DNA from: Acidobacteriota bacterium
GTDB taxonomy: Bacteria; Acidobacteriota; Terriglobia; Terriglobales; Acidobacteriaceae
DNA length: 62,624 nt
Direction of reading: 5' to 3'
Assembly: GCA_021800255.1 (NCBI GenBank)
Contig: JAJYZC010000010.1
Location: 1-62,624 of the forward strand
Shown: positions 46,798 through 56,870 of the stretch, piece after piece
How the letters are laid out: the number at the start of each line of letters is the position of its first letter
How positions within the stretch are numbered: the first letter of the stretch is position 1
Position numbers and translations under genes: made by a program
The notes under the pieces: model-generated
What the model saw: the letters and a program-made list of their open reading frames with translations, nothing else
Databases searched by the model: none
Told to the model about the DNA's origin: nothing

Positions 46798-49700
46798 ATG
46801 AAGTCCAACCGCATCGCGATCATCGGCATGGCGGGCCGCTTCCCCGGCGCTCGCAACACCGCAGAATTCTGGCGCAATCTCCGCGACGGCGTTGAGTCTA
46901 TCCGCGACCGCACCGGTGCGGAGTTGCTCGCTGCCGGAGCCTCGCCTGCGGATCTGGCCAATCCGGATTACGTCAAGCGCGCCTCCATCCTCGACGATGT
47001 GTCGCTCTTCGACGCCGCTTTCTTCGGCTTCAGCCCCCGCGACGCCTCCATCATGGACCCCCAGCACCGCCATTTCCTGGAGTGCGCCTGGGAGGCGCTG
47101 GAAGACGCCGCGCATCCGCCGCAGCAATTCCATGAATCGGGTGGGGGATCTATCGGCGTCTTTGCCGGATCAGGCATGAACACTTACCTGATCCACAATC
47201 TCCTCGCCAACCGCCGCCTGCTCGCGTCCTCCGGCCTCTTCCAGCTCAAGCAAACCGGCAACGACAAAGATGTGCTGGCCACCCGCGTCTCCTATCAGCT
47301 CGATCTGCGCGGGCCCAGCATCAATGTCCAGACCGCCTGCTCCACGTCGCTTGTTGCCGTGCATTTGGCCTGCCAGAGCCTGCTCAACTTCGAGTGCGAC
47401 ATGGCCTTGGCCGGCGGCGTCACCATCGAAATTCCTCACGGCCTGGGCTACATCTACCGCGAGGGCGAGATTCAGTCCCGCGACGGCCACTGCCGTCCCT
47501 TTGATGCTTCATCGAGCGGCACCGTCTTTTCGAGCGGCCTGGGCATCGTCGTCCTGCGCCGCCTTGAAGACGCGCTGGCCGATCACGACCACATTCGCGC
47601 CGTCATCCTCGGCTCGGCCATCAACAACGACGGCGCGCGCAAGGTCGGCTATCTGGCGCCCAGCGTCGAGGGCCAGATCGAAGTCATCACCGAGGCCCTG
47701 GACTTTGCCGGCGTCTCGGCCCAAGACATCGCCTACGTGGAGACGCACGGCACCGGAACCATCGTCGGCGATCCTATCGAGGTCCGGGCTTTGACAAATG
47801 CGTTCCGAGACGCCGCCGTGCGCAGCACCGGCATCGGCTCGCTCAAGTCGAATGTGGGCCATCTCGACGCCGCCGCCGGCGTCGCCGGTCTCATCAAGAC
47901 CGTCCTCGCTCTCGAACACGCGCAGATTCCTCCCAGCCTGCACTTTGAAAAGATCAATCCCCACATCGAGATTGAGAACAGCCCCTTCTACGTCAACAGC
48001 AAGCTCACCGCTTGGCCCCGCACCAACGCGCCCCGCCGCGCCGGCGTCACCGCATTGGGCATCGGCGGCACCAACGCGCATGTGGTGCTCGAAGAGGCGC
48101 CTTCGGAGACGCTCACGCGCAGCCGGCGGCCCTATCAGATCCTCACCGTGTCGGCGAAGACCGCTGCCGCCGCCGAGCAAGCGTTCAGCAATCTCGCCAC
48201 TCACCTCGCCGCCCATCCCGAGCTAAACCTGGCTGACGTGGCCTTCACCTGCCAGCTTGGCCGTCACGCCTTTGCGCACCGCCGCGCGCTGGCCGTCGAA
48301 GACACGCCCGAAGCCATCGCCGCGCTGGCCGCTCTCGACCGCAAAAAGCTCGCCTCCGGCACAGCCGCGCGCACCGCGCCCGGCGTGGTCTTTCTCTTTT
48401 CAGGCCAAGGCTCGCAGTACGTGAACATGGGCCGCGAACTCTACGAGCACGAGCCGGTCTTTCGCGGCGCGCTCGATCTTTGCGCGCAGCACCTGCGCCA
48501 GCCGCTGGGAATCGATCTCATCGCGGCTCTCTATCCGCCCGATTCCGAAAAAGAACCCGCTGTGGAGCGCCTCAATCAGACCTGGCTCACGCAGCCCGCG
48601 CTCTTCGCCGTCGAGTACGCACTGGCGCAATGGTGGATCTCGCTGGGCGTCGAGCCCGCAGCCATGGTGGGCCACAGCATCGGCGAATATGTCGCCGCCT
48701 GCCTGGCCGGAGTCTTTTCACTTGAAGATGCGCTCTCCATCGTCGCCTTTCGCGGGCGCTTGATCTACGATCTGCCCGCCGGCGCCATGCTCTCCGTGCC
48801 GCTGGCGCCGTCCGAGCTCACCCTGCCCGCCGGACTTTCGCTAGCCGTTGTCAACAATCCCGCCATGAGCGTCGTCTCCGGCCCGACCGCCGAGGTCGCG
48901 GCCTATGAAGAGTCGCTCACGCAGCAATCCATCGCCTGCCGCCGCCTCTTCACCTCACACGCCTTTCACTCGTCGATGATGGACCCCATCCTGGGCAAAT
49001 TTGAAGAGCGGCTGCGCGCCATCGCATTCCATCCTCCGCGCATTCCCTACCTCTCGAACGTCAGCGGCACGTGGATTCGCAACGAAGAAGCTACCGATCC
49101 CGCCTACTGGGCGCGCCACATCCGCTCCACGGTGCGGTTCTCTGACAATCTTGCTGAGCTCCTCCGCAGGCCCGAACAGGTCTTCATCGAGTCCGGCCCC
49201 GGCAACGTGCTCACTACGTTCACGCGCCAGCAGGGCGGCGCGGCGGCCAAGGCGTTTCCGTCTCTGCCGCATCCGCGCGAGACCGTTTCCGCGCTCCGCT
49301 GCGCCCTCGGAACCCTGGGCCAGTTGTGGACGCTGGGCGTGAACGTGGACTGGGCCAAGCTGCACGCGCCCGGTTCGGTTCGCCGCGTTCCTCTGCCCAC
49401 CTATCCTTTTGAGCGCCAGAAGTTCTGGATCGAACCGGACAAAGTCCAGCCGTCCGCCGCGCCCGTTGCCGCCGCTGAGCCGCAGACTTCGGAACAGACT
49501 TCGGAACGCGAAGCGCCCACGCTCTACCGCCGCGTCTGGAATCCTGCTCCGCTCTCCGCTGCCGTCTCCAGCGAGCCGGGCGCATGGCTGATCTTCCGCG
49601 ATGCGCTCGGCCTCGCCGATGCCGTCGCCGCGCGCCTCAAATCCACGCAGCAGGACGTGATCCTGGTCGATCCCGGCAACGAATTTAAGCCGTCCTCAAA

Positions 49701-52700
49701 GGATCCCTATTCGATCCGTCCTGCCGTGCGCGCCGACTATGACGCTCTCTTCGCCGATCTCGCCAAACGCGGGCGGCAGCCGAAGAAAATCCTTCATCTT
49801 TGGCCGGTAACGCCCGAGGGTCCCGAGCCGCCTCTCGAAGAGACGCTCGACCGCAGCTTCTACAGCCCGCTCTATCTCGCTCAGGCGCTGGGCGCGCAGG
49901 ATCTGGCAGACATCGACATCGCGCTCGTCTCCAACCAGATGCAGCAGGTCGCCGGGGAGCCGGTGCGCGCGCCTGCCCGCGCCGTGCTGCTGGGTCCGGC
50001 CCGCGTGCTTCATAAGGAACTGCCGGGAATCGCCTGCCGCGCAGTCGATCTCGATTTCAAAAGCGGCGCGGCCGCGGAGGCCGCCGAGCAGCTTATCGCC
50101 GAGATGGGAACCGCGCACGAAAATGCCACCATCGCCTATCGCCGCGGCCGGCGCTTTATTGAAGCCCTCAGCCGCTACGATCTCTCTGCCGCGCCCCAGC
50201 GCCCGCGCCTGCAACCAGGAGGCGTCTATCTCATCACCGGCGGCCTGGGCAGCCTGGGCCTGGCCGTCGCTGAGCAGTTGGCCCGCGAGTTCAAAGCCCG
50301 CCTCGTCCTCACCGGCCGCTCCGCAGTGGCGCCGCAGCCGGAGTGGGAGTCTGCGGTACAAGACGCCGCACGCCCGGAAACCGAGAAGCAGCGCCTGCGC
50401 AAGCTCATGGAGATTCGTTCCCTGGCCGGAGGATTGCTCATCGCGCAGGCTGAAGTCACCAGCGCCGGCCAGATGCGCAACGCCGTGGCTTTGGCCAAAA
50501 AACAATTCGGTAAGATCGACGGCGTATTTCACGCCGCCGGCGTGCTCGACGATGGCCCGCTGATGGTCAAGACCGCGCCAGCAGCCGCGCGCGTTCTCGC
50601 TCCCAAGGTGCAGGGAACACTGGCTCTCGAAGAAGCCCTGCGCGGCGAGCCGCTGAGCCTCTTCGTGCTCTTCTCGTCAATCAGTTCCATCCAGCCGCCC
50701 GCCGGCCAGGTCGATTACGCCGCCGCCAACGCCTTTCTCGACGCCTTCGCGCTCAGCCGCAAGGGTCCGGTCACCGTTGTCAACTGGGGCGCATGGCGCG
50801 AGGTGGGCATGGCCGCGCGCGCCCTTTCTCCACATCCCTGGCTCGAAGAGCGCCTGCTCGACACGCCCAATGAAACCGTCTACGCCGGCCAGTTCTCGCA
50901 GGAAAAACGCTGGGTGCTCGCCGAGCACAAGTTCAAGAACGGCATGGCGCTCATTCCCGGCACCGGGCACATGGAGATGGTCGCCGGCGCCTTCACGCAC
51001 GGCTCGCTCAAGGGCGCGGTGGAGTTCCAGGATGTGTTCTTCCTTGCCCCCTTGATGTTCAGCCCCGACGAGACCAAGGAAGTGCGCGTGCAACTGCGGC
51101 GAGAACTCCATGCGGAAGCGGCAAAAGGCGCCTTCCGTTTTTCCGTCTTCTCGCAGAACGGCCGCTGGACTGAGCACTCCACAGGTTCCATTGCGCCCTG
51201 CCGCACACGTCCTGCGGCCATCGTCGACCGCGCCGCCATCGCCGCGCGCTGCCGCGACCGCGAGCTCGTCTTCGACGCCAAGCGCCGCACCCGCCAGGAG
51301 CGCCAATTTGACTTCGGCCCCCGCTGGCAATCGCTGCGCAGGCTGCACATCGGCCGCAACGAAGGTCTGGCTGAAGTCGATCTGGACCCGCGTTTTACTC
51401 CCGATGTCGCCGCGCTGCGCCAGCATCCTGCTCTGCTCGACATGGCCACCGGCGCCGCGCTCTACCTCACCGAAGACTACGACCATTCCAACGATCTTTT
51501 TCTGCCCATCTCCTACCGGCGCCTGAGCGTCTACCGCACGCTGCCTCCGCGGCTTTACAGCCATATCCGCGCGCGCCGGGAAAACACCCAGCGCAGCGAG
51601 GTGGAGACCTTCGACCTCACGCTCTTCGACGAAGCGGGCCAGGTGCTGGCCGAGATTGAGGGCTTCGCCATGCGCCGCATCGCCGATGCCGCCAAGACCA
51701 TGGCAGGCAAAGGCGCTTCCTCCATCGCCTCTGACGCCGGCGAGCCCTTGATCCCCATCGCCGCGCGCCCCGGCATTCCGCCGCTCGAAGGCGTGCGCAC
51801 GCTCACCCGCATCCTGCTTTCTGAAACTCCCACGGCCGTTGTCGCCGTGCCTGAGCCGTTTCCGGAACCGGAGCCCGCCGCCGCGCCATCGCAGCACTCC
51901 GCCGCGGCGCAGGACGCTGCGCCGGCCGAAGGCATCGCCGCCACGCTGGCCGCCTGGTGGCAGGAGCTGCTCGGCGTGGAACAGGTCGCCCTCGACGACG
52001 ATTTCTTCGATCTCGGCGGCCACTCCCTCATCGGCGTACGTCTTTTCGCCAAAATCAAGAAGACCTATCAAGTCGATCTGGAGCTGGCTGTCCTCTTTGA
52101 AGCCCGCACCGTCCGCCAGCTTGCCGCCTTGATTGAGAACTCGACCGGCGGCTCGACCAGCAACTCGCGGCAGCCTGCCACCGCAGCGGCGCAAAGTGCG
52201 CAGAAAGCATGGACCACTCTGGTTCCCATTCAGCCCAACGGCAAGCGCATTCCTCTCTTCTGCGTCCACGCCGTCGGCGGCGACGTACTCTTCTACGAGC
52301 AGTTAGCCCGCGCACTCGGTCCCGATCAGCCTTTCTACGCCTTCCGCTCCGCGCTCATCACCCGCGAAAACCAGCGCCAGACCACGGTCGAGGAGCTGGC
52401 CTCGATTTATGTCAGAGAGATGCGCGAGTTCTTTCCTCAAGGGCCGTACATCATCGGCGGCGCGTCCTATGGCGGCCTCATCGCCTTTGAAATGGCGCGC
52501 CAGATGCACGTCCAGGGCGCTCCGCCGGCTCTGCTGCTGATGTTCGATACTTCCGTGCCGGGCAGCGAAGAGATTGTCGATCCCAAAGACCGCGCCTCTA
52601 CCTTTTGGAGGAATCTACGCCGGGAGGGCGCGCCTTATCTGCTCAGAAAAGCCGAGGTCAAGCGCCGATACTGGGGCGAAAACCTCGCCCGCCGCGCACG

Positions 52701-53037
52701 TACTATTACTTGCTCAGCCTATCGCCTCGCCGGACGCAAGCTGCCCGTCGATTTGCGCTACTTCGAGATCGACCAGGCTCACCGCGACGCCATCGCACGC
52801 TACACCTTCCGCCCTTGCCCAGCCAAGGTCACGCTCATCCGCGCCATGGATCGAGGCCCCGAAGTCTTGGGCAAGCGCGAGCATCCCACCCTCGGCTGGG
52901 GTCCGCTCGCCCAGGGCGGCGTAGAGATCATCGACGTTCCCACCCTGCACATGTACATGCTCTTCGATCCCTACGTGACCACCTTCGCCGAAACCCTCAA
53001 GACCATCCTGCCGCAGGAACGCCTTGCGCCCGCTTAG
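46798..53037 (+). CDS. Type I polyketide synthase, KS-AT-KR-DH-carrier-TE
   Basis: A 2079-residue single-module synthase. KS (about 5-430): Cys181 in TACSTSL, His317 in ETHGTGT, His355 in KSNVGHLDA, all intact. AT (about 525-830): Ser627 in GHSIGEY and HAFH at 721-724, both malonyl-CoA signs. KR (about 900-1330): GGLGSLG near 1146, FSSISS near 1294, Tyr1307 in [10 protein letters not shown] (about 1340-1640): His1377 in [14 protein letters not shown] and Asp1548 in [10 protein letters not shown]; the first motif has an extra residue and the usual Gln is Gly. Carrier (about 1720-1790): Ser1743 in [12 protein letters not shown]-like. TE (about 1805-2075): Ser1890 in GGASYGG, His2051. KR before DH is unusual. 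ATG 46798 follows AGGAGG; a TTG precedes it. Confidence 0.93.
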   Translation: MKSNRIAIIGMAGRFPGARNTAEFWRNLRDGVESIRDRTGAELLAAGASPADLANPDYVKRASILDDVSLFDAAFFGFSPRDASIMDPQHRHFLECAWEALEDAAHPPQQFHESGGGSIGVFAGSGMNTYLIHNLLANRRLLASSGLFQLKQTGNDKDVLATRVSYQLDLRGPSINVQTACSTSLVAVHLACQSLLNFECDMALAGGVTIEIPHGLGYIYREGEIQSRDGHCRPFDASSSGTVFSSGLGIVVLRRLEDALADHDHIRAVILGSAINNDGARKVGYLAPSVEGQIEVITEALDFAGVSAQDIAYVETHGTGTIVGDPIEVRALTNAFRDAAVRSTGIGSLKSNVGHLDAAAGVAGLIKTVLALEHAQIPPSLHFEKINPHIEIENSPFYVNSKLTAWPRTNAPRRAGVTALGIGGTNAHVVLEEAPSETLTRSRRPYQILTVSAKTAAAAEQAFSNLATHLAAHPELNLADVAFTCQLGRHAFAHRRALAVEDTPEAIAALAALDRKKLASGTAARTAPGVVFLFSGQGSQYVNMGRELYEHEPVFRGALDLCAQHLRQPLGIDLIAALYPPDSEKEPAVERLNQTWLTQPALFAVEYALAQWWISLGVEPAAMVGHSIGEYVAACLAGVFSLEDALSIVAFRGRLIYDLPAGAMLSVPLAPSELTLPAGLSLAVVNNPAMSVVSGPTAEVAAYEESLTQQSIACRRLFTSHAFHSSMMDPILGKFEERLRAIAFHPPRIPYLSNVSGTWIRNEEATDPAYWARHIRSTVRFSDNLAELLRRPEQVFIESGPGNVLTTFTRQQGGAAAKAFPSLPHPRETVSALRCALGTLGQLWTLGVNVDWAKLHAPGSVRRVPLPTYPFERQKFWIEPDKVQPSAAPVAAAEPQTSEQTSEREAPTLYRRVWNPAPLSAAVSSEPGAWLIFRDALGLADAVAARLKSTQQDVILVDPGNEFKPSSKDPYSIRPAVRADYDALFADLAKRGRQPKKILHLWPVTPEGPEPPLEETLDRSFYSPLYLAQALGAQDLADIDIALVSNQMQQVAGEPVRAPARAVLLGPARVLHKELPGIACRAVDLDFKSGAAAEAAEQLIAEMGTAHENATIAYRRGRRFIEALSRYDLSAAPQRPRLQPGGVYLITGGLGSLGLAVAEQLAREFKARLVLTGRSAVAPQPEWESAVQDAARPETEKQRLRKLMEIRSLAGGLLIAQAEVTSAGQMRNAVALAKKQFGKIDGVFHAAGVLDDGPLMVKTAPAAARVLAPKVQGTLALEEALRGEPLSLFVLFSSISSIQPPAGQVDYAAANAFLDAFALSRKGPVTVVNWGAWREVGMAARALSPHPWLEERLLDTPNETVYAGQFSQEKRWVLAEHKFKNGMALIPGTGHMEMVAGAFTHGSLKGAVEFQDVFFLAPLMFSPDETKEVRVQLRRELHAEAAKGAFRFSVFSQNGRWTEHSTGSIAPCRTRPAAIVDRAAIAARCRDRELVFDAKRRTRQERQFDFGPRWQSLRRLHIGRNEGLAEVDLDPRFTPDVAALRQHPALLDMATGAALYLTEDYDHSNDLFLPISYRRLSVYRTLPPRLYSHIRARRENTQRSEVETFDLTLFDEAGQVLAEIEGFAMRRIADAAKTMAGKGASSIASDAGEPLIPIAARPGIPPLEGVRTLTRILLSETPTAVVAVPEPFPEPEPAAAPSQHSAAAQDAAPAEGIAATLAAWWQELLGVEQVALDDDFFDLGGHSLIGVRLFAKIKKTYQVDLELAVLFEARTVRQLAALIENSTGGSTSNSRQPATAAAQSAQKAWTTLVPIQPNGKRIPLFCVHAVGGDVLFYEQLARALGPDQPFYAFRSALITRENQRQTTVEELASIYVREMREFFPQGPYIIGGASYGGLIAFEMARQMHVQGAPPALLLMFDTSVPGSEEIVDPKDRASTFWRNLRREGAPYLLRKAEVKRRYWGENLARRARTITCSAYRLAGRKLPVDLRYFEIDQAHRDAIARYTFRPCPAKVTLIRAMDRGPEVLGKREHPTLGWGPLAQGGVEIIDVPTLHMYMLFDPYVTTFAETLKTILPQERLAPA

Positions 53038-53840
53038 CCTCGCGGAAACCATCTCTCGCCGGCGGACGGCAGCCGCAGCGCCCGCCCCAGCGGCGGCCGC
53101 GCCTCCCAAATTTCAAGCGCTGGGCGCTCCATCCGATCTGCATCCGACGCAGCGGATGCGGCTCGGGACGGAGAATGCTCGGCCGATTCCACCACGCCTG
53201 CAATCCGGTGCCCCGCGTGGTCGAGCAGGAAAAATCGCCAGCGTTCGGCCTCGTCCTCCAATTCCGGGTCGATCTCCAGCCGAATTCCCTCCGCACCTTC
53301 AAACAAAAACGAAAACTTGCCCAGCGGCAGATTGAGCCCCATGCCCCGCGCTTTGATGTAGGCTTCCTTCAGCGTCCAAAGCGAGAGCGCACGGTCCGCC
53401 CGCTCAGCGCCGGGCAAGACCTCCAACTGCTCACGCTCCCGCCGCGAAAATACCCTTGGCGCCAGCCCGATAATCTCTTGCCCACGCGCGCCAGCCTCCA
53501 CATCCACGCCCACCTCGGCCCCGCGCGCCGTCAGGCAAACCACCAGGCCGGCGCAATTCGACAGATTGAAGCGCAATCCGCAATCCGGCTCCGCCGCCGG
53601 CTTACCATAGGCGTTGGTTCTGAAACTCCACGCCTCCGGCGGCAAAGGATGGTTATGTGAGAGCGCCGCGCGCGCCAGCGCCTGCGTGGCCAGGTACTCG
53701 CGCCGGCCGCGCTCGAAGCGGAATCGTGCCGCGCGCGCACGCTCCTCTTCGCCGAGCGCCGCCTCGCACGCTTGCGCAACCCCATCCTCGATCAGATCGC
53801 CAGGGTACGCCAGCCAAAGTTGCACCGTTGCTGCGTTCAT
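53034..53840 (-). CDS. Sfp-type 4'-phosphopantetheinyl transferase
   Basis: A 268-residue phosphopantetheinyl transferase that would attach the coenzyme A-derived arm to the carrier domains of the two preceding enzymes. Motifs: [20 protein letters not shown] (metal-binding Asp and Glu), FSRRERE and the [15 protein letters not shown] signature. The tail is rich in Arg, Ala and Pro. The stop is shared with the synthase: TTAG at 53034-53037. ATG 53838-53840 ([14 protein letters not shown]) fits the family start; ATG 53867 would add nine residues. Position and type make it the dedicated activator of the locus. Confidence 0.93.
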   Translation of the reverse strand: MNAATVQLWLAYPGDLIEDGVAQACEAALGEEERARAARFRFERGRREYLATQALARAALSHNHPLPPEAWSFRTNAYGKPAAEPDCGLRFNLSNCAGLVVCLTARGAEVGVDVEAGARGQEIIGLAPRVFSRREREQLEVLPGAERADRALSLWTLKEAYIKARGMGLNLPLGKFSFLFEGAEGIRLEIDPELEDEAERWRFFLLDHAGHRIAGVVESAEHSPSRAASAASDADRMERPALEIWEARPPLGRALRLPSAGERWFPRG

Positions 53841-53997
53841 CTGCGCTGGCTCTGCCTCCGGCCGCATTGCCCAGCCGCGCCCCTCTCCGCGCGATCGCGC
53901 TGCGCCCCCCAAAAAGCTTGGCTTAAATAGCGTAAATCGGGTAAAAGCATCTGTATGCTCGATTCTCGCAGAGTTTGCCGCCGTAAGGAGTGATCGC

Positions 53998-55362
53998 ATG
54001 ACCTTTGTTCGCTGTTCTCTGCTCGCGCTTTGCGCCGCTGTCGTCCTCGCCGCTCCGTCGTTACCCTTGGCTGCCCAAACCTCTCCAAACCCGAACTCAG
54101 CGCCCGCGCTGCCCGCTGCGGCTCCGGCCGCACCCGCCCCAACACAAAATCAGCCGGCGTACAGGCTCCCTCCCACCCAGCTCGCCAAAGCCATCGCCCT
54201 CAGCCGCATCCGCGACATCCTCAATATCGCCGGTTCGCTCTGGGGCATCGCCGTCCTGTGGCTGCTGCTAGCCACGCGCGCCTTGGCCGGCCTCGAAGCC
54301 TGGACCCAGCGCATCTGCAGCCGCCGCTGGGTGCAGGGGTGCATCTTCTTTGCCATCTTCCTGGTCATTATCACGCTCCTCTCTGTACCCCTCGACTGGA
54401 TCAGCCAGCACTTCAGCCGCGCCTACGGCATCAGCGTTCAGGGCTGGGGCAGTTGGCTCGGCGACGAAGGCAAGTCTCTTGCCCTCACTCTGGTCATCGG
54501 CATTCCCGTGCTCCTGCTCTTCAACCGCATCGTCCGCCGCTGGCCCCGCCGCTACTGGTTCGGCATCTGGCTGGTCACCCTTCCGCTGCTGGTGCTCAGC
54601 GTCTTTGTCAGTCCGTTTCTCGCCCCTCTGTTCTACAAATTCCAGCCCCTGGAAAAAACGAACCCCGCTTTGGTCCAGCAGCTTGAAAAGGTCGTGGCCC
54701 GTACCGGAACCCACATCCCGCCCAGCCGCATGTACCTGATGATAGCCAGCACCAAAACCACCGGCCTCGACGCCTATGTGAGCGGCTTCGGCGCCACCAA
54801 GCGCATTGTCGTCTGGGACACCACCGCCGATCACGTCCCCACCGACGAAATTCTCTTCATCTTCGGCCACGAAACCGGCCACTACGTCCTGCACCACATC
54901 CCCAAGGAGATGACCATCATCGCGATTGGCCTCTTCTTCGTCTACTGGGCATGCGCCGGCTTTGCCGGCTGGCTCGCCCGCCGCTTTGGCGCTCGCTGGG
55001 GGTTGAGCAGCGCGGAAGGCGCAACCCCGCTGGCTTCGCGCGCCGGCTTCGTGGTGCTGTTATTCGCCATCTCCGTCGCCAGCTTCCTGATGGAGCCGGC
55101 CAGCAACGGCATGAGCCGCTACTTCGAGCACCAGGCCGACATCTATGGCCAGGAGGCCATCCACGGCATCGTTCCCGATCCGCAAACGACCGCCGTCGCC
55201 GCCTTTGACGCTCTGGGGCAGGCATGGCTTGAAGATCCGCATCCCAATCCCTTCATCGAGTTCTGGCTCTTCAACCACCCCAGCGTCGAGCAGCGCGCCA
55301 ACTTCGCCGCGCACTACAATCCCTGGGCCAACGGAGGACATGGCCGCTACTTCAGCCATTAA
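53998..55362 (+). CDS. M48 family membrane metallopeptidase (Ste24/CAAX-protease-like)
   Basis: A 454-residue zinc protease with a signal-like N-terminus (MTFVRCSLLALCAAVVLAAP), a Pro/Ala-rich linker to about residue 55, then several membrane helices with catalytic motif HETGH: His291, Glu292, His295. The third ligand Glu377 is in YFEHQADIYGQE, and NPFIEFWLFNHPSVEQR is the family end. Relatives (Ste24, CAAX prenyl protease 1; HtpX) process or degrade membrane proteins; prenylation is not expected here, so quality control is the likely role. ATG 53998 has TAAGGAG eight bases upstream. It follows the transferase gene divergently, 157 bases apart. Confidence 0.92.
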   Translation: MTFVRCSLLALCAAVVLAAPSLPLAAQTSPNPNSAPALPAAAPAAPAPTQNQPAYRLPPTQLAKAIALSRIRDILNIAGSLWGIAVLWLLLATRALAGLEAWTQRICSRRWVQGCIFFAIFLVIITLLSVPLDWISQHFSRAYGISVQGWGSWLGDEGKSLALTLVIGIPVLLLFNRIVRRWPRRYWFGIWLVTLPLLVLSVFVSPFLAPLFYKFQPLEKTNPALVQQLEKVVARTGTHIPPSRMYLMIASTKTTGLDAYVSGFGATKRIVVWDTTADHVPTDEILFIFGHETGHYVLHHIPKEMTIIAIGLFFVYWACAGFAGWLARRFGARWGLSSAEGATPLASRAGFVVLLFAISVASFLMEPASNGMSRYFEHQADIYGQEAIHGIVPDPQTTAVAAFDALGQAWLEDPHPNPFIEFWLFNHPSVEQRANFAAHYNPWANGGHGRYFSH

Positions 55363-55574
55363 GCTGCTACCCCTTCGGGCGCAGCCGTGGCTGCTCTGTG
55401 CAAAGCGGCTATTTCGCAAGGTAATTGGGGAGATCGCGCGCCCTGTTGCGGCTTCCGGCAGGGCGCGGGTGATGGATGCAGCCGCGCGGAAAGGATTGGA
55501 GAAAGCAGGGAGGGCGTCATCGGTTCTCTTGCCGCCGGATCATTCGCTGCGCTCCTTATGTTGCGCGCCGCCGC

Positions 55575-56129
55575 TTACGGAACATTACTCATAGGAATGA
55601 CCGGGGGCCATGGGCTGGGTGTTATCTGGTCTGCGAAGGACATCTCCTCTCGCACCTTGTGCGCCAGCTTTTCAATCTCCCTCACTTGGCGTAGCTGGTC
55701 CTGAGTCAGCGCGCTGGCATGTGCGCCATTGACTTCGGCATTCAGTCTCTGGGTCAACTTCAGGAGCTTGTTGGCATCGGCCACCATTGACTTCTGCCGG
55801 TCTGCGTTCATCCGCGCCAACTGCATTGCAGTGAACCGCGGATTAGTATTGCTAATGGGAAGTCCGTTCTTCCAATCAGGTGGAACCGCAGGCTGAGGGG
55901 CGAGTTGCGCGCTGTTCTGGGCCATGCGGCTGCTCTGTGGGGACTGGCCTTGCTGCGCCGCGCAGGGCAACGCGCAAAAGATGGCCGTCAGCAGCGCCAA
56001 GCCTGACATGGAGCGCGGCCAACGGTGCTGCCGGCAGCGTGAGCTGCGCTCCGGCCGAATCACGGGTTCGGCCATCGGTTCACCTTGGCGGAACCATCCG
56101 CGCGGATTTTTAGCTCTTCCCGGTTGCAT
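55575..56129 (-). CDS. Exported helical protein of unknown function (paralogue of next gene)
   Basis: A 184-residue protein. A basic leader (RCRQHRWPRS) precedes a hydrophobic stretch (SGLALLTAIFCALPCAAQQ), so it is exported or lipid-anchored after a signal. After a Gln/Ser/Pro-rich linker it has a helical region, about residues 110-170: ANKLLKLTQRLNAEVNGA...REIEKLAHKVREEM. The same pattern appears in the gene at 56138-56560. Start: ATG 56127-56129 is nine bases past the preceding gene's stop; TTG 56141 and ATG 56075 (with AAGGTG) are alternatives. No known domain. Confidence 0.65.
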   Translation of the reverse strand: MQPGRAKNPRGWFRQGEPMAEPVIRPERSSRCRQHRWPRSMSGLALLTAIFCALPCAAQQGQSPQSSRMAQNSAQLAPQPAVPPDWKNGLPISNTNPRFTAMQLARMNADRQKSMVADANKLLKLTQRLNAEVNGAHASALTQDQLRQVREIEKLAHKVREEMSFADQITPSPWPPVIPMSNVP

Positions 56130-56137
56130 GGTTCGCC

Positions 56138-56560
56138 TCAATGCTTCTTTACGGCGGGTTGCATCTGATCTTTGACTGTACGCGCCAGTTTCTCAATCCG
56201 GCCGGCTTGCAAAACCACGGCTACTGATAGTTCGTCCTTGGTGGTTTTGTCTACCTCGGCCTTGAGCGTGGCGGCCATGTTGAGGAGGGCGGCGCACTCG
56301 CTGTCGATTTGCTGCCGAGGCGTCTCCGTGAGCCTGCCGGAAGCATTCTGGTTTGCCGCTTGTCCGGCCGCGCCGGACTGCGCAAGCCCGCCGGCTTTGT
56401 GGCCTGCGGCGGCGGCGGACGCCGGCGCATGTGTTTGCGCGTGAGCCGCTGCCGCGCCCGCTACCGCAATCGCGGCGAGAAGCGCAGGTATGCACCGGCG
56501 CACACCTTCCACTCGCAACCAGATTGGCCGTTTTGCAGGTCCGGCCTGCCCCGCTTTCAT
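56138..56560 (-). CDS. Small exported helical protein of unknown function
   Basis: A 140-residue protein with a signal-type N-terminus (basic then CIPALLAAIAVAGAAAAHA), an Ala/Gly/Gln-rich spacer and a helical region about residues 82-135: CAALLNMAATLKAEVDKT then GRIEKLARTVKDQM. Its stop lies eight bases before the ATG of the next gene, so the two form a unit. The shared pattern LxxLxxxLxAEV...IEKLAxxVxxxM in both suggests a duplicated exported protein pair. Function unknown. Confidence 0.68.
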   Translation of the reverse strand: MKAGQAGPAKRPIWLRVEGVRRCIPALLAAIAVAGAAAAHAQTHAPASAAAAGHKAGGLAQSGAAGQAANQNASGRLTETPRQQIDSECAALLNMAATLKAEVDKTTKDELSVAVVLQAGRIEKLARTVKDQMQPAVKKH

Positions 56561-56870
56561 GGCCGTCCTCCGCCTTGCACCGGGAGTTCCGGTGCTCCGG
56601 CTTTCCTGCGCACATTTTAGTCTAGGATGAGGAGTCTTAATCTATTTTTGCCGGTGTTTTCAGCTACATGGATTTGGCTGGCGGGAAACCCGAATAGGCA
56701 CAAGGTGACCGGCGGCTGGATCGCCGGGAGCCGGATGACGCCCGTATCTGGCCAACCCATTCACGAAGCCGCGCGCTCCGGCCGCTCCGGCGGCCGATGA
56801 GAGCAATCTGTTTACCAGCCAATCGCGCACGAGATCGCCGCGAAAACCGCGGCCGCCTACGAGCCTTTGC
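56561..56870. other. Intergenic stretch, no gene recognised
   Basis: A 310-base gap between the small exported proteins and the 3' end of the thioredoxin-domain gene. Frames are short; GC-rich inverted repeats (CCGGCCGCTCCGG near 56778) may form hairpins. The promoter of the exported pair should be near 56600-56660, where the sequence is AT-richer. Confidence 0.45.
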
